A stretch of DNA of 64,000 bases from Plutella xylostella (Eukaryota > Arthropoda > Insecta > Lepidoptera > Plutellidae), in contig NC_063994.1 of the NCBI RefSeq assembly GCF_932276165.1, forward strand, positions 8,990,001-9,054,000. Direction: 5' to 3'. Below the pieces are notes generated by a model that had not been told where the DNA came from, did no database searches, and saw only the letters and a list, made by a program, of their open reading frames with translations. This document shows, piece after piece, positions 61,165-64,000 of the stretch; position 1 is the first letter of the stretch, and the number at the start of each line of letters is the position of its first letter. A program made the position numbers and the translations under genes.

Positions 61165-64000
61165 AAGCAATAAACCTTACTGAGCAAAAATTTAAGAATT
61201 ATGTTAAAGCTACATTATGTAGTAAAGCTTACTATAGTATAAATGATTATTTAAACGACAAAAACGCGTGGTCTTGTCCACCTCAGCTAAGGCTATTGAA
61301 AAAATGAAATGGATATAGGTACTTAAGTAAAATTGTAGGTACTAGATATAAGTAAAAATTGTAATAGATTATAAGGAAAAAGTTGAAAAGATGCTCGAGG
61401 AGTTTCTTTCGCCATTTCTTTCCTTCTCAATGACGGGGCCTTTGTGAAATGGTGGTAGATGACTATCGACAAATAATTGTAAAATTTTACGTCGATTAAA
61501 CCATTTGAATTTGAAGCAATAGTCTACAAACAAATTAGTCCAGTCAATAAATGACTCAAAATGAGGTGTAGAGTGCGTGAGTGACTAACTAAGCGATTCC
61601 TTCAGAAACTTGTTCAGGGGGCTTAGGTTGTTAACATACCAAAAGTCCTGACTCCTAGGTGATGAGCGGGGGGAAGGAGGGGGGGATAAAGGTACGAATT
61701 TTTGGTTTTTAGCTTATATCTCGAAAACGGTGCATCGGAGAGAAATATTTTCAACTAATGAAATGGAGCTCTTAAAATGATCTAAAACTTTTATATCACC
61801 CTACTAATAAACTGCACCTAAATTTTCTTTGATAGCTATTCTATTAAGTGTACGTTTTATCCCATTTCCATGGCGGAAATTTTTATGGTGTAATCATCTT
61901 GTATTACACATTCCCACGCCACGTTATAACATGATTCAACAGTTTAGTTAGTTAAGTTTAGTTAGTGTTTTAATCTTACCTCACTACTGATTATGCCTCC
62001 GTTGTCTTTGTGCCAAGCTATAGTTTGAGGCTGTGGGTTGGCTTGCACATGGCATGTAATGTTATAATCCATTCCATAACTTAATGTAACGTTATTTGGA
62101 GTATCGATGGCTATTTGAGGCTTGTAAGTTATAGTTAATTTAACTCTGTCGGAATCTGTAAATAATTTAACTAAGTAGGTAGTTAGTTTGCATAGTAGGT
62201 ATACAAGAAGTTTAATATGTATACTTAAGAAACGGAAGATTGGCATTATAAGCTAGCTAGACCAAGAAAGCGACGAATCTGATGGAGATTTTTACCATCT
62301 GCAAAAAAGGATTTTAGTAATAAGTGAAAAGAAGATGGTCTAACATAAGGAGTATGGAAATTCCTATGAAAAGCATAAGTTAAGTACGTCAGGGCGAGAC
62401 AGCATAAATAAGTAGTAGGTAAGTAGGTATATCCGCCATTTCCAAATACTTTACATAATTAAGTAGGTACCTTCGTAACCTCGCCGAAAAGCTTTACATT
62501 CCCAAAAGCCATCATCCAAAATTGTCACATTACTCAAATTAAAAACAGACACATTCCCTCCAATCAGGATCTCTTCTTTAACCATTGCTCCGTTTGGTCT
62601 GAACCATCGCACGAGGTCTGCATCAACGAAGCAATGTATTTGAAAATCTGAATGAGCTGTTTTCTTTATCTCACGAAGTCCTATGTTAGCCTTAGGTCTC
62701 GCCAAAATGGTTATGAAGGTGGATTGTTTGACTTCACCTCCTGTGAAAAAAAAGTTTCTTTGATTTTATTTTTTTCTTTAGTAGTGCCTTGTAGAAAATA
62801 GTGGTTTTGGGTACCGAAAAGGTTTTAAATCATGTAAATTATACTTACGAAGAGTAATAGTAGAAGAACATAATACAGAGTGTTGCAAAAAGGGTATAGG
62901 TACTAAGCCGAAACCGAATTTTGACACACTGATTTAATTTCCGGGCTTAACAACATGCTGTACACGTAGGTTTCGGCGTAGTATATCCTTTTTGCAACAC
63001 ACTTATATACCTTTCTTATTTTTATGACTGACTCTTACCATCATTTTCACCCAAACACGCAAATTCTCCAGAATTTTCCGGAACAGTTTCTATGGTTTTA
63101 TTAAAATTGTAATAATCGGCTGCTGATTGCGGCAATACTGACTCAAGGAAATTTCCATTTAATTGTATCTCCATTTTGTGAAGTCTTTCACTGTACACAG
63201 TACAGGATATTGTTAAGTTTTCATTCTCCATTATAGTCATGTTTTCAGGTTGTATGCTCACTACCGGCAGGTTAACTGAAATGTTTTAATAATTCATTTA
63301 AACACGTCTATCATAAACAGAATAATTGATTATCTTGATCAAGATCGATGAAAGATGATCATCATCATTATCTTAAACATCTAGAAGTGTTGAATCAAGA
63401 TATGCAGGTTTCCTCACAATATTTTCCTACACAAAGCGATCGTGAAAATTTTACTTAAATTCAATCAAATCATTGGTACATGTCAGCGCCGGGATTCGAA
63501 CCCGCATCTCTGGCGTGAGAAGCAGGCGCTTGACCGACTGAGCTACTGCTGCCATTCATAATTCGTCTGTATGTTTTTATTTTATTTAGGTATGTTCACC
63601 GTTTACTCCACCATTTATGGACCAATTTTGATAATTATTTTATTTAAACTATACTTACATGAGACATGAACAGTAGCAGTTGCCTTGTTGAAACCCGCTG
63701 AGTTGTGAGCGTGGCAGGAGTAGGCACCCGCATCAGCCGCTGACAGCTCCTCTATCGCGTACTGTAGCTGCGTGCTTTGTCTGTAACATATACATAAAGA
63801 TTTAAAAGATTTAAAGATTTATTTATACACCAAAAACATACGTACAAAGTATAATGAGCACTGTTTTCCGAACTAGATATCAATTTGTATTTCAGAAGAC
63901 AGAAATATTAACCATAAATACAGGGTGTTAACACTCATGCCTTCTATTCTATTCTGTATCTACAAGTAACCATCCATCCATAAAGGAGCTGTTGGTGACT
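26207..64000 (-). CDS. Hemicentin-like extracellular matrix protein (3' part; continues past right edge)
   Basis: Hemicentins are secreted basement-membrane and adhesion scaffolds with a long Ig array, thrombospondin type 1 repeats and EGF domains. Exons in transcript order: 64000-63964 (partial), 63780-63659, 63275-63039, 62740-62471, 62155-61980, 56832-56664, 53498-53247, 53010-52938, 52122-51902, 51539-51380, 50592-50468, 50105-49934, 49475-49381, 49063-48910, 48664-48543, 48242-48099, 47676-47542, 47185-47064, 46543-46313, 46090-45937, 45553-45436, 45327-45135, 44875-44656, 44384-44088, 43814-43663, 43386-43153, 41773-41611, 41274-41033, 34438-34159, 29550-29422, 29026-28901, 26310-26207. 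Every junction keeps phase, so no inner exon appears missing. The order is about 17 I-set Ig domains, one TSP1, a linker and two EGFs. The N-terminus (VWA domain expected) is outside. No nidogen G2F domain is seen. Confidence 0.88.
26632..26825 (+). mobile_element. tRNA-derived SINE
   Basis: The head has A-box-like GGAGTAGTGGTTAGCGACC and B-box GGTTCGATTCC, then GGCTGGGGCAGATATTTGTT, and a (TTA)n tail. Same family as 27045-27240, 38470-39530 and 48740-48885. Confidence 0.8.
26827..27044 (-). mobile_element. Helitron-like element (LEP1-type)
   Basis: Minus-strand copy of the element at 6691-6932. CTAG at 26827-26830, GC hairpin, CCGGGATAAAAGTAGCC, TACCAAATTTCATTCAAATC, (CAGA)n and ATTTATAATATTAGTTAGGA. 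It directly abuts SINEs on both sides. Confidence 0.7.
27045..27240 (-). mobile_element. tRNA-derived SINE, truncated head
   Basis: Read on the minus strand it has a degenerate B-box (GGATTCGATTCC), GGCTGGGGCAGATATTTGTT, an ATCTATCTATG tract and GGTTCTGCCTAGCATGGGGT. The A-box end is replaced by unrelated sequence. Confidence 0.7.
27908..27975 (+). mobile_element. Helitron 3' fragment
   Basis: GGCTACTTTTTATCCCGGAA followed by the GAAGCGAAGCTCGCGGG hairpin. It abuts the duplicated EGF-exon segment at its right. Confidence 0.6.
28007..28132 (-). pseudogene. Duplicate EGF exon of the hemicentin gene, acceptor lost
   Basis: 126 bases nearly identical to the EGF exon at 28901-29026, with an open frame and an intact GTATGT donor. 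The CATTGCAG acceptor is gone; the upstream sequence is AGAAAATCTATAGGTATATAGC, with no pyrimidine tract. One conserved Arg codon is Cys. Probably not spliced in. Confidence 0.65.
28271..28461 (+). mobile_element. Helitron-like element, 3' end truncated
   Basis: Starts TCCTAACTAACATTATAAAT and runs to GGCGCGAAGCT, where it joins the duplicated exon segment. The CTAG end is missing. Confidence 0.65.
28488..28613 (-). pseudogene. Second duplicate of the EGF exon, both splice sites lost
   Basis: 126 bases almost identical to 28901-29026. The donor GT is TT (ACACAC followed by TTATATG), and the acceptor side is replaced directly by Helitron sequence (CCCGTGGGAATTCC). Helitron copies in opposite orientations flank it. 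Confidence 0.7.
28614..28803 (-). mobile_element. Helitron-like element, 3' end truncated
   Basis: Minus-strand copy running from the exon duplicate to GTTAGGATTAGGATTAGGAT. A SINE-tail fragment follows at 28804-28860. Confidence 0.65.
28901..29026 (-). CDS. Hemicentin exon: calcium-binding EGF-like domain 2
   Basis: Acceptor CATTGCAG, donor GTATGT, phase 1 at both ends. Encodes INECSTGAHGCQFACVN... with six cysteines; with the Asp completed from the preceding exon this gives the D-I-N-E calcium-binding start. This is the only one of three near-identical copies with both splice sites intact. Confidence 0.85.
29007..29155 (-). repeat. Tandem partial duplications of the EGF exon acceptor region
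   Basis: The last bases of the intron, the acceptor and the first codons of the EGF exon occur about 2.5 times with a period near 65 bp. Diverged copies read CACGCGTTTGTGTCTGCCAT and CACTCGTTTATACTCG on the plus strand. One extra copy keeps a CATGGCAG acceptor-like sequence at about 29090-29097. Confidence 0.7.
29288..29340 (+). repeat. Pentanucleotide microsatellite (TTGTA/TTGCA)n
   Basis: About ten units of TTGTA or TTGCA, followed by degenerate TGTTGTGT/TATGT units to about 29385. It lies in the intron between the two EGF exons. Confidence 0.8.
29422..29550 (-). CDS. Hemicentin exon: calcium-binding EGF-like domain 1
   Basis: Acceptor CTCCCCCAG, donor GTGAGG, phase 1 at both ends. Encodes IDECLLESNACHSTQACEN... 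and CACPAGYAA; Asp comes from the split codon. It joins the linker exon to give the classic DSCED-IDEC transition of hemicentin and fibulin proteins. Confidence 0.88.
30110..32150. repeat. Satellite-like arrays: three units of about 470 bp, then six of about 155 bp
   Basis: The word GAGGTGAATTGATCTCCC begins three long units (about 30125, 30592, 31058). From about 31305 a shorter unit repeats (AAAAACTCCCCACTTATGG, ACATGGGAAAATTTACAT, TTTTATCACTTTGA) at roughly 155-bp spacing. The short unit resembles a part of the long one. It lies in the hemicentin intron between linker and EGF 1. Confidence 0.75.
32160..32955. repeat. Minisatellite with conserved GCCGAGCGAAGCGAGGC core
   Basis: About 14 copies of a 17-bp core (first near 32168, last near 32935) spaced about 50-56 bp apart, with AT-rich spacers that are themselves partly repeated. 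The core contains the mirror repeat GAGCGA-AGCGAG. Confidence 0.85.
33500..34040. repeat. Degenerate tandem repeat with period about 160-170 bp
   Basis: The words AAGTCAATACCCTGCTGAAA, ATACTGAAAAC and ATCCCACCTGAAA recur at 33731-33875 and 33891-34035, with a weaker unit to the left. Confidence 0.65.
34159..34438 (-). CDS. Hemicentin exon: linker between TSP1 and EGF domains
   Basis: Acceptor CCACACAG, donor GTAAGC; starts in phase 0, ends in phase 1. Encodes IRKCPRLPKCPETE, an acidic Pro/Tyr/Glu-rich linker of about 60 residues, and CGVGFTYHEDTDSCE, which leads into the first EGF domain. The linker is not a domain I recognise. Confidence 0.85.
34988..37072. mobile_element. Possible decayed Harbinger-like transposon
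   Basis: Ends resemble inverted copies (GGGGCGCGATTCATATC on the left; GACACGAATCACC on the right), with further GCGATTCAT-like words near both ends. A plus-strand frame around 35600-35750 (LELQKEQLRCERATASALTM) spliced to 35925 looks like the tail of a Myb/SANT-type accessory protein. A minus-strand frame at 36240-36055 (FELTHEEEEERREAIEGQAN) looks like a transposase C-terminus. The middle is missing. Confidence 0.4.
38470..39530 (-). mobile_element. tRNA-derived SINE split by a hAT insertion
   Basis: The body is at 38470-38719 (minus strand: B-box GGTTCGATTCC, GGCTGGGGCAGATATTTGTT, (TTTA)n tail). The head continues at 39520-39530 (GACCGAATG). The break falls in the A-box (GCGTAGTG), which is duplicated by the inserted element. 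Confidence 0.8.
38720..39511. mobile_element. hAT-family element, non-autonomous, 8-bp target duplication
   Basis: 792 bp flanked by CACTACGC at 38712-38719 and 39512-39519. Terminal inverted repeats are CAACGGTCGGCAA and TTGCCGACCCCTG. A decayed plus-strand frame (about 39020-39190: FADLINEYVTRFQDFAEM-like, then LFLKSPFEVD) resembles the C-terminal part of hAT transposases related to GTF2IRD2/ZBED proteins. Confidence 0.85.
39733..40315 (+). repeat. Two copies of a GC-rich repeat with B-box-like motif
   Basis: Copies at about 39733-39865 and 40179-40315 share CCTGCACGTTATCTCCAA, GGGTTTGAGTCCCGGCGCCG and CGACCAGCGGGCGGAC. GGTTTGAGTCCC resembles a pol III B-box, so it may be part of a SINE. 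The first copy is followed by three CCTAA units (39873-39889). A MITE lies between the copies. Confidence 0.55.
39899..40142. mobile_element. MITE with about 54-bp inverted arms
   Basis: Begins CATCGAAGTAGAAAAAAAGG and ends with its complement. The arms 39899-39951 and 40089-40142 match except for a few bases (CTAGCTAAAAAATGAGGC). Confidence 0.8.
40642..40773. mobile_element. MITE with GAGTTGCAGAAAGG ends
   Basis: Inverted ends GAGTTGCAGAAAGGATCTTT and its complement with AATGTCGGCATTAAAT inside. Same family as 19727-20008. It lies between the TSP1 exon and the linker exon of the hemicentin gene. Confidence 0.75.
41033..41274 (-). CDS. Hemicentin exon: thrombospondin type 1 repeat
   Basis: Acceptor AATTCCAG, donor GTAATG. 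Encodes WTPFSSWSLCNATCGVGYQH followed by RARSC, CKGKREEERKCRMPEC: the W-xx-W, C-x-x-T-C-G and R-x-R-x-C signature of a TSP1 domain. An insertion of about 35 residues rich in S/T/D lies between the RxRxC and the next Cys. A single TSP1 repeat, where vertebrate hemicentins have several. Confidence 0.9.
41611..43386 (-). CDS. Hemicentin exons: last Ig domain (17)
   Basis: Exon 43386-43153 (from VAPSIAAASSEM onward) gives strands up to AVLRCLVDGEPKPQVVWYK. Exon 41773-41611 completes the domain with DAGLYQCVAENSAGKASWD and ends in VIVL, leading into TSP1. The first half of exon 43386-43153 belongs to Ig 16. The intron holds the element at 41794-42864. Confidence 0.88.
41794..42864. mobile_element. 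About 1.07-kb element with AGCCAAACCAGGAATATAAA ends
   Basis: Left AGCCAAACCAGGAATATAAA and right TTTATATTCCTGGTTTGGCT are exact inverted copies extended by AACCCT/AGGGTT, with TATA or TA at both borders. There is no coding frame inside. Confidence 0.75.
43153..43814 (-). CDS. Hemicentin exons: Ig domain 16
   Basis: Exon 43814-43663 encodes EPPLKPDADIP, LKLSCPAAGHPVANVTWFKRG. The start of exon 43386-43153 adds INKTKTTDTGHYSCILTNKV. The C-W-C spacing and DTGHYSC fit an I-set domain. Confidence 0.88.
44088..44384 (-). CDS. Hemicentin exon: Ig domain 15
   Basis: A whole Ig domain in one exon of 297 bases, phase 1 at both ends: EPPKISTSLYQET, FYLTCYGSGYPEPYLLWYKD, EQSGTYQCVAMNQVGEAKFE. A symmetrical exon, so it could be skipped or duplicated without a frame change. 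Confidence 0.9.
44656..45327 (-). CDS. Hemicentin exons: Ig domain 14
   Basis: The second half of exon 45327-45135 (TPPRVEVRSDGVVTNVVEVE) and exon 44875-44656 (RITCHATGNPTPLIQWMQHG ... YYCVASNEAG) make one domain. The NxS/NxT content and the C-W-C pattern are typical. Confidence 0.88.
45135..45553 (-). CDS. Hemicentin exons: Ig domain 13
   Basis: Exon 45553-45436 encodes PPFISDFEVLDV, ATLDCNAKGYPKPKVTWSY. The split Asn codon leads into exon 45327-45135 (NSHWHITNSSLQTS, GSFRCDACNMAAAA). The second Cys motif is FRCDAC rather than YxCxAxN, an unusual variant. Confidence 0.87.
45937..46543 (-). CDS. Hemicentin exons: Ig domain 12
   Basis: The second half of exon 46543-46313 (WPPRFVALVSETVLVV, DSVLDCTVDAKPVGE) plus exon 46090-45937 (IKWLFNSKPLPGED, HTGLYKCVVSNTHGV). 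The intron splits the W-strand as in many domains here. Confidence 0.88.
46313..47185 (-). CDS. Hemicentin exons: Ig domain 11
   Basis: Exon 47185-47064 encodes LPTMMQSDSSQSTVTVLEGS and LQCPVCRSERCTVKWYK, with two extra cysteines (CPVC...C) near the first Ig Cys. Exon 46543-46313 begins DAQLISLGNLSFSNIS and ends the domain with STYACTVSNSVG. The extra Cys pair may form an additional disulfide. Confidence 0.88.
47202..47422 (+). mobile_element. Helitron-like element in a hemicentin intron
   Basis: AATGTTATAAAGGCGAAAG, AATGAAATTTGGTATGTAG, GGAATTGCCACGGG, the GAAGCGAAGCTCGCGGG hairpin and CTAG at 47419-47422. Older than the copies at 26-29 kb, judged by substitutions. It begins about 16 bases upstream (transcript sense) of the acceptor of exon 47185-47064. 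Confidence 0.7.
47542..48242 (-). CDS. Hemicentin exons: Ig domain 10
   Basis: Exon 48242-48099 (APSILPENFTGPYIATT, VTISCRTGGRPRPFVAWTRD) and exon 47676-47542 (DQYDINFDGSLTIKSPSEEL, NYTCVAKNKVGSSN). Phase 1 junction. The intron contains the MITE at 47941-48090. Confidence 0.9.
47941..48090. mobile_element. MITE, AGTGCCAATTTCTCC family
   Basis: Ends AGTGCCAATTTCTCCATAGT and its exact complement; interior GGTTGACTTTTGACACATC. Same family as 20477-20637. Its right end is about 3 bases from the GTATGT donor of exon 48242-48099. Confidence 0.8.
48543..49063 (-). CDS. Hemicentin exons: Ig domain 9
   Basis: Exon 49063-48910 (PPYIEPPLQSSEEVLKG, ITLSCDAVGFPVPTIEWEF) and exon 48664-48543 (FNEVGNLYITNASEKHY, KYSCVADNGVRAS). 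Phase 2 junction completes a Ser codon. The intron carries a SINE fragment at 48740-48885. Confidence 0.9.
48740..48885 (+). mobile_element. tRNA-derived SINE fragment
   Basis: GGTGTAGTGGTTAT, a small internal duplication, CCTGACTGCTATATCAAAGG, B-box GGTTCGATCC. It ends about 20 bases from the donor of exon 49063-48910. Confidence 0.65.
49381..50105 (-). CDS. Hemicentin exons: Ig domain 8
   Basis: Exon 50105-49934 (PPTILPPSEPTVDVLEGELV, LPCIVSGIPAPRVEWRQNGG) and exon 49475-49381 (FVANLTDFGDYTCVATNPHG). Phase 2 junction completes Arg. The intron holds decayed repeats, including a CAGGGTGTCCCGTAAA end near 49820. Confidence 0.9.
50468..51539 (-). CDS. Hemicentin exons: Ig domain 7
   Basis: Exon 51539-51380 (APQFQLERDSKYDQPMQV, IQLSCKASGEPRPIVTWTK) and exon 50592-50468 (YLTEDNDLVIDKARAHDS, YTCAAASALGAA). 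Phase 2 junction completes Val. Confidence 0.9.
51902..53010 (-). CDS. Hemicentin exons: Ig domain 6
   Basis: Short exon 53010-52938 (73 bases: APLLSKEPVERVTMKGK, ALVTC) joins exon 52122-51902 (ILQGKPKPKITWLYKQ ... FYRCWAENYVGKD) through a split Arg codon right after the first Ig Cys. The intron contains the tRNA-Ala gene and a MITE relative. Confidence 0.9.
52238..52420. mobile_element. Diverged TGTTGCAAAA palindromic MITE
   Basis: TGTGTTGCAAAAGTGGTATA on the left and TATGCAACACCATGT on the right, with GAGCCGAAA / TTTCGGCTTACTATACCA inside. Related to 19302-19563. It lies in the hemicentin intron that also holds tRNA-Ala. Confidence 0.55.
52579..52650 (+). tRNA. tRNA-Ala: tRNA-Ala (anticodon UGC)
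   Basis: 72 nt that folds into a full cloverleaf: acceptor GGGGATG/CATCTCC, D-arm GTAGCTCAGTGGTAGAGC, anticodon stem TTCGC/GTGAA with loop TTTGCAT (anticodon TGC), T-arm CCGGGTTCGATCCCCGG, discriminator A. A and B boxes are intact and six T (52660-52665) follow as a pol III terminator. It lies in a hemicentin intron, opposite strand. Confidence 0.97.
53247..53498 (-). CDS. Hemicentin exon: Ig domain 5
   Basis: A whole domain in one 252-base exon, phase 1 at both ends: QLVELNTQVSLSCRVEAYPT, HTVWRHNN, NSTLYIKSVGFEDLGEYSC and SMKNAYE. Several NxS/NxT sites. Confidence 0.9.
54176..56191 (+). CDS. Microsomal cytochrome P450, CYP3 clan (CYP6-like)
   Basis: A haem monooxygenase of the endoplasmic reticulum; insect CYP3-clan enzymes mostly oxidise plant toxins and insecticides. 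Exons 54176-55556 and 56022-56191 join through a split Gly (phase 1), giving 516 aa. N-terminal membrane anchor (residues 1-23). W-R-x-x-R (WRVLR) near residue 122. I-helix AAGFDTSSTT from residue 319. K-helix E378-x-x-R381. FRPERF near 431. Haem motif FGEGPRICIG with Cys459. The intron falls just after the Cys ligand. The ATG at 54176 opens the frame; an ATG at 54151 is followed at once by a stop. AATAAA at 56239-56244. All key motifs are intact. Nested in a hemicentin intron on the other strand. Exact CYP subfamily not determined. Confidence 0.93.
56239..56244 (+). terminator. Polyadenylation signal of the P450 gene
   Basis: AATAAA 48 bases after the P450 stop codon. Confidence 0.6.
56664..62155 (-). 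CDS. Hemicentin exons: Ig domain 4
   Basis: Exon 62155-61980 (SDRVKLTITYKPQIAID, YNITCHVQANPQPQTIAWHK) and exon 56832-56664 (IQKVGLDQYSTLLTLKNV, NYSCYAENSEGFDM). They join in phase 0 across a 5.1-kb intron that is mostly retrotransposon. Confidence 0.88.
56905..61520 (+). mobile_element. 5'-truncated non-LTR retrotransposon (CR1/Daphne-like), interrupted
   Basis: A reverse-transcriptase frame (56902-58241) contains FCDLSKAFDCVDH, MGVPQGSILGPFLF and LFADDTSL. It resumes after the insert at 61171 (NLTEQKFKNYVKATL, KAYYSINDYLNDK) and stops at 61305-61307. The 3' tail ends CCATTTGAATTTGAAGC. The endonuclease and the start of the RT are missing, so it was truncated on arrival. Clade assignment is inferred. 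Confidence 0.8.
58242..61160 (+). mobile_element. Jockey-type non-LTR retrotransposon with intact ORF2, inserted in another element
   Basis: Flanked by AATGAAGCAAT at 58231-58241 and 61161-61171; poly(A) at about 61130-61160. It starts with the last ~30 codons of an ORF1-like frame (ending LVGKIQH, stop at 58340-58342). ORF2 follows with no interruption to 61028 (about 900 codons): apurinic endonuclease (LRIGTWNINGL, TESHL, GGDWNAKHTVWGSR, GDHSPV) and reverse transcriptase (FLDVQQAFDRVWH, AGVPQGSVLGPSLY, YADDTAAL). ORF2 lacks a canonical ATG near its start, so reinitiation from ORF1 would be expected in a full-length copy. Confidence 0.88.
61640..61960. other. Unassigned intron sequence with repeat character
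   Basis: GGGGGGAAGGAGGGGGGGATAA-type purine tract followed by TTATATCTCGAAAACGGTGC, wording typical of dispersed lepidopteran repeats. No coding frame. Confidence 0.35.
62471..62740 (-). CDS. Hemicentin exon: Ig domain 3
   Basis: A whole domain in one 270-base exon, phase 1 at both ends: GEVKQSTFITILARPKA, FQIHCFVDADLVRWFRPNG, ILDDGFWECKAFRRGYE. The second Cys motif is FWECKAF rather than YxCxAxN, a diverged domain. Confidence 0.87.
62878..63003. mobile_element. Short diverged TGTTGCAAAA palindromic MITE
   Basis: GAGTGTTGCAAAAAGGGTAT at the left, ATCCTTTTTGCAACACACTT at the right, and AGCCGAAACC / GGTTTCGGCG inside. Related to 19302-19563. It ends about 30 bases from the donor of exon 63275-63039. 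Confidence 0.65.
63039..63275 (-). CDS. Hemicentin exon: Ig domain 2 of this window
   Basis: A whole domain in one 237-base exon, phase 1 at both ends: NLPVVSIQPENMTIMENENL, LTISCTVYSERLHKMEIQLN, ENSGEFACLGENDG. The usual core Trp is missing (MEIQLN instead of a W-strand), so the domain is diverged. Confidence 0.87.
63378..63553 (-). mobile_element. tRNA-derived SINE (second family)
   Basis: The minus-strand head GGCAGCAGTAGCTCAGTCGG with A-box, B-box GGTTCGAATCC, then a body GTACCAATGATTTGATTGAA, GGAAAATATTGTGAGGAAAC. A tRNA-like head without an intact acceptor stem, followed by an unrelated body, indicates a SINE rather than a tRNA gene. Confidence 0.75.
63659..64000 (-). CDS. Hemicentin exons: Ig domain 1 of this window (5' incomplete)
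   Basis: Exon 63780-63659 encodes QSTQLQYAIEELSAADAG, AYSCHAHNSAGFNKA. Just upstream, 64000-63964 reads SPTAPLWMDGYL and ends at a GTAGAT donor in the matching phase (TT plus A gives Leu), which would supply the W-strand. The first Ig Cys lies past the right edge. Confidence 0.78.

Noticed and set aside
63484..63553. tRNA gene on the minus strand
   Set aside because: The A and B boxes are good, but the 3' acceptor strand does not pair with the 5' end, and an unrelated body follows. It is a SINE head.

Overview
This is a window of a lepidopteran (moth or butterfly) nuclear genome. The evidence is AT-rich DNA full of 'taggtacctac'-type words, multi-exon genes with GT-AG introns, and interspersed repeats typical of Lepidoptera: tRNA-derived SINEs, short Helitron-like elements ending in CTAG, CAGGGTGT palindromic MITEs and non-LTR retrotransposons. 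I rebuilt splice structures by hand from GT-AG signals and reading phase. No database search was run.

Left part (1-26 kb). A secreted, proline-rich VPYPV-repeat protein is on the minus strand (1423-4291), with a TATA/Inr promoter and a 5-codon first coding exon. The kinetochore/tethering protein ZW10 follows on the minus strand (7425-12374, four exons, 729 aa). Its largest intron holds an intronless CRIPT gene on the plus strand (9699-10001). A six-exon coiled-coil gene resembling CCDC169/DUF4600 is on the plus strand (15358-21018, 207 aa). The spaces between them hold several MITEs, including a 1.65-kb palindrome. A TA-flanked DDE transposon (21945-25432) has been entered by a GC-rich non-autonomous LTR element that carries nine 62-bp tandem units.

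Right part (26-64 kb). One very large minus-strand gene, a hemicentin-like extracellular matrix protein, runs from beyond the right edge to about 26.2 kb. I can place 33 exon pieces in phase. They encode about 17 Ig (I-set) domains, one thrombospondin type 1 repeat, a linker, two EGF-like domains and a candidate 34-residue tail. Its introns contain a complete plus-strand cytochrome P450 gene (54176-56191), a tRNA-Ala(UGC) gene, a retrotransposon inserted in another retrotransposon (56.9-61.5 kb), a hAT element inserted in a SINE (38.5-39.5 kb), satellite and minisatellite arrays (30.1-34.0 kb), and two splice-defective duplicates of an EGF exon among Helitron copies (27.9-28.8 kb).

The genes look functionally independent: matrix scaffold, detoxification, mitotic checkpoint and trafficking, synapse/spliceosome-associated factor, and a secreted repeat protein. 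What links them is architecture, namely genes nested in introns and layered transposon insertions whose order can be read from target-site duplications. I see no clear new biochemical system. The most unusual items are the three-copy EGF exon cluster with repeated splice acceptors and the GC-rich LTR element with its repeat tail open in three frames.
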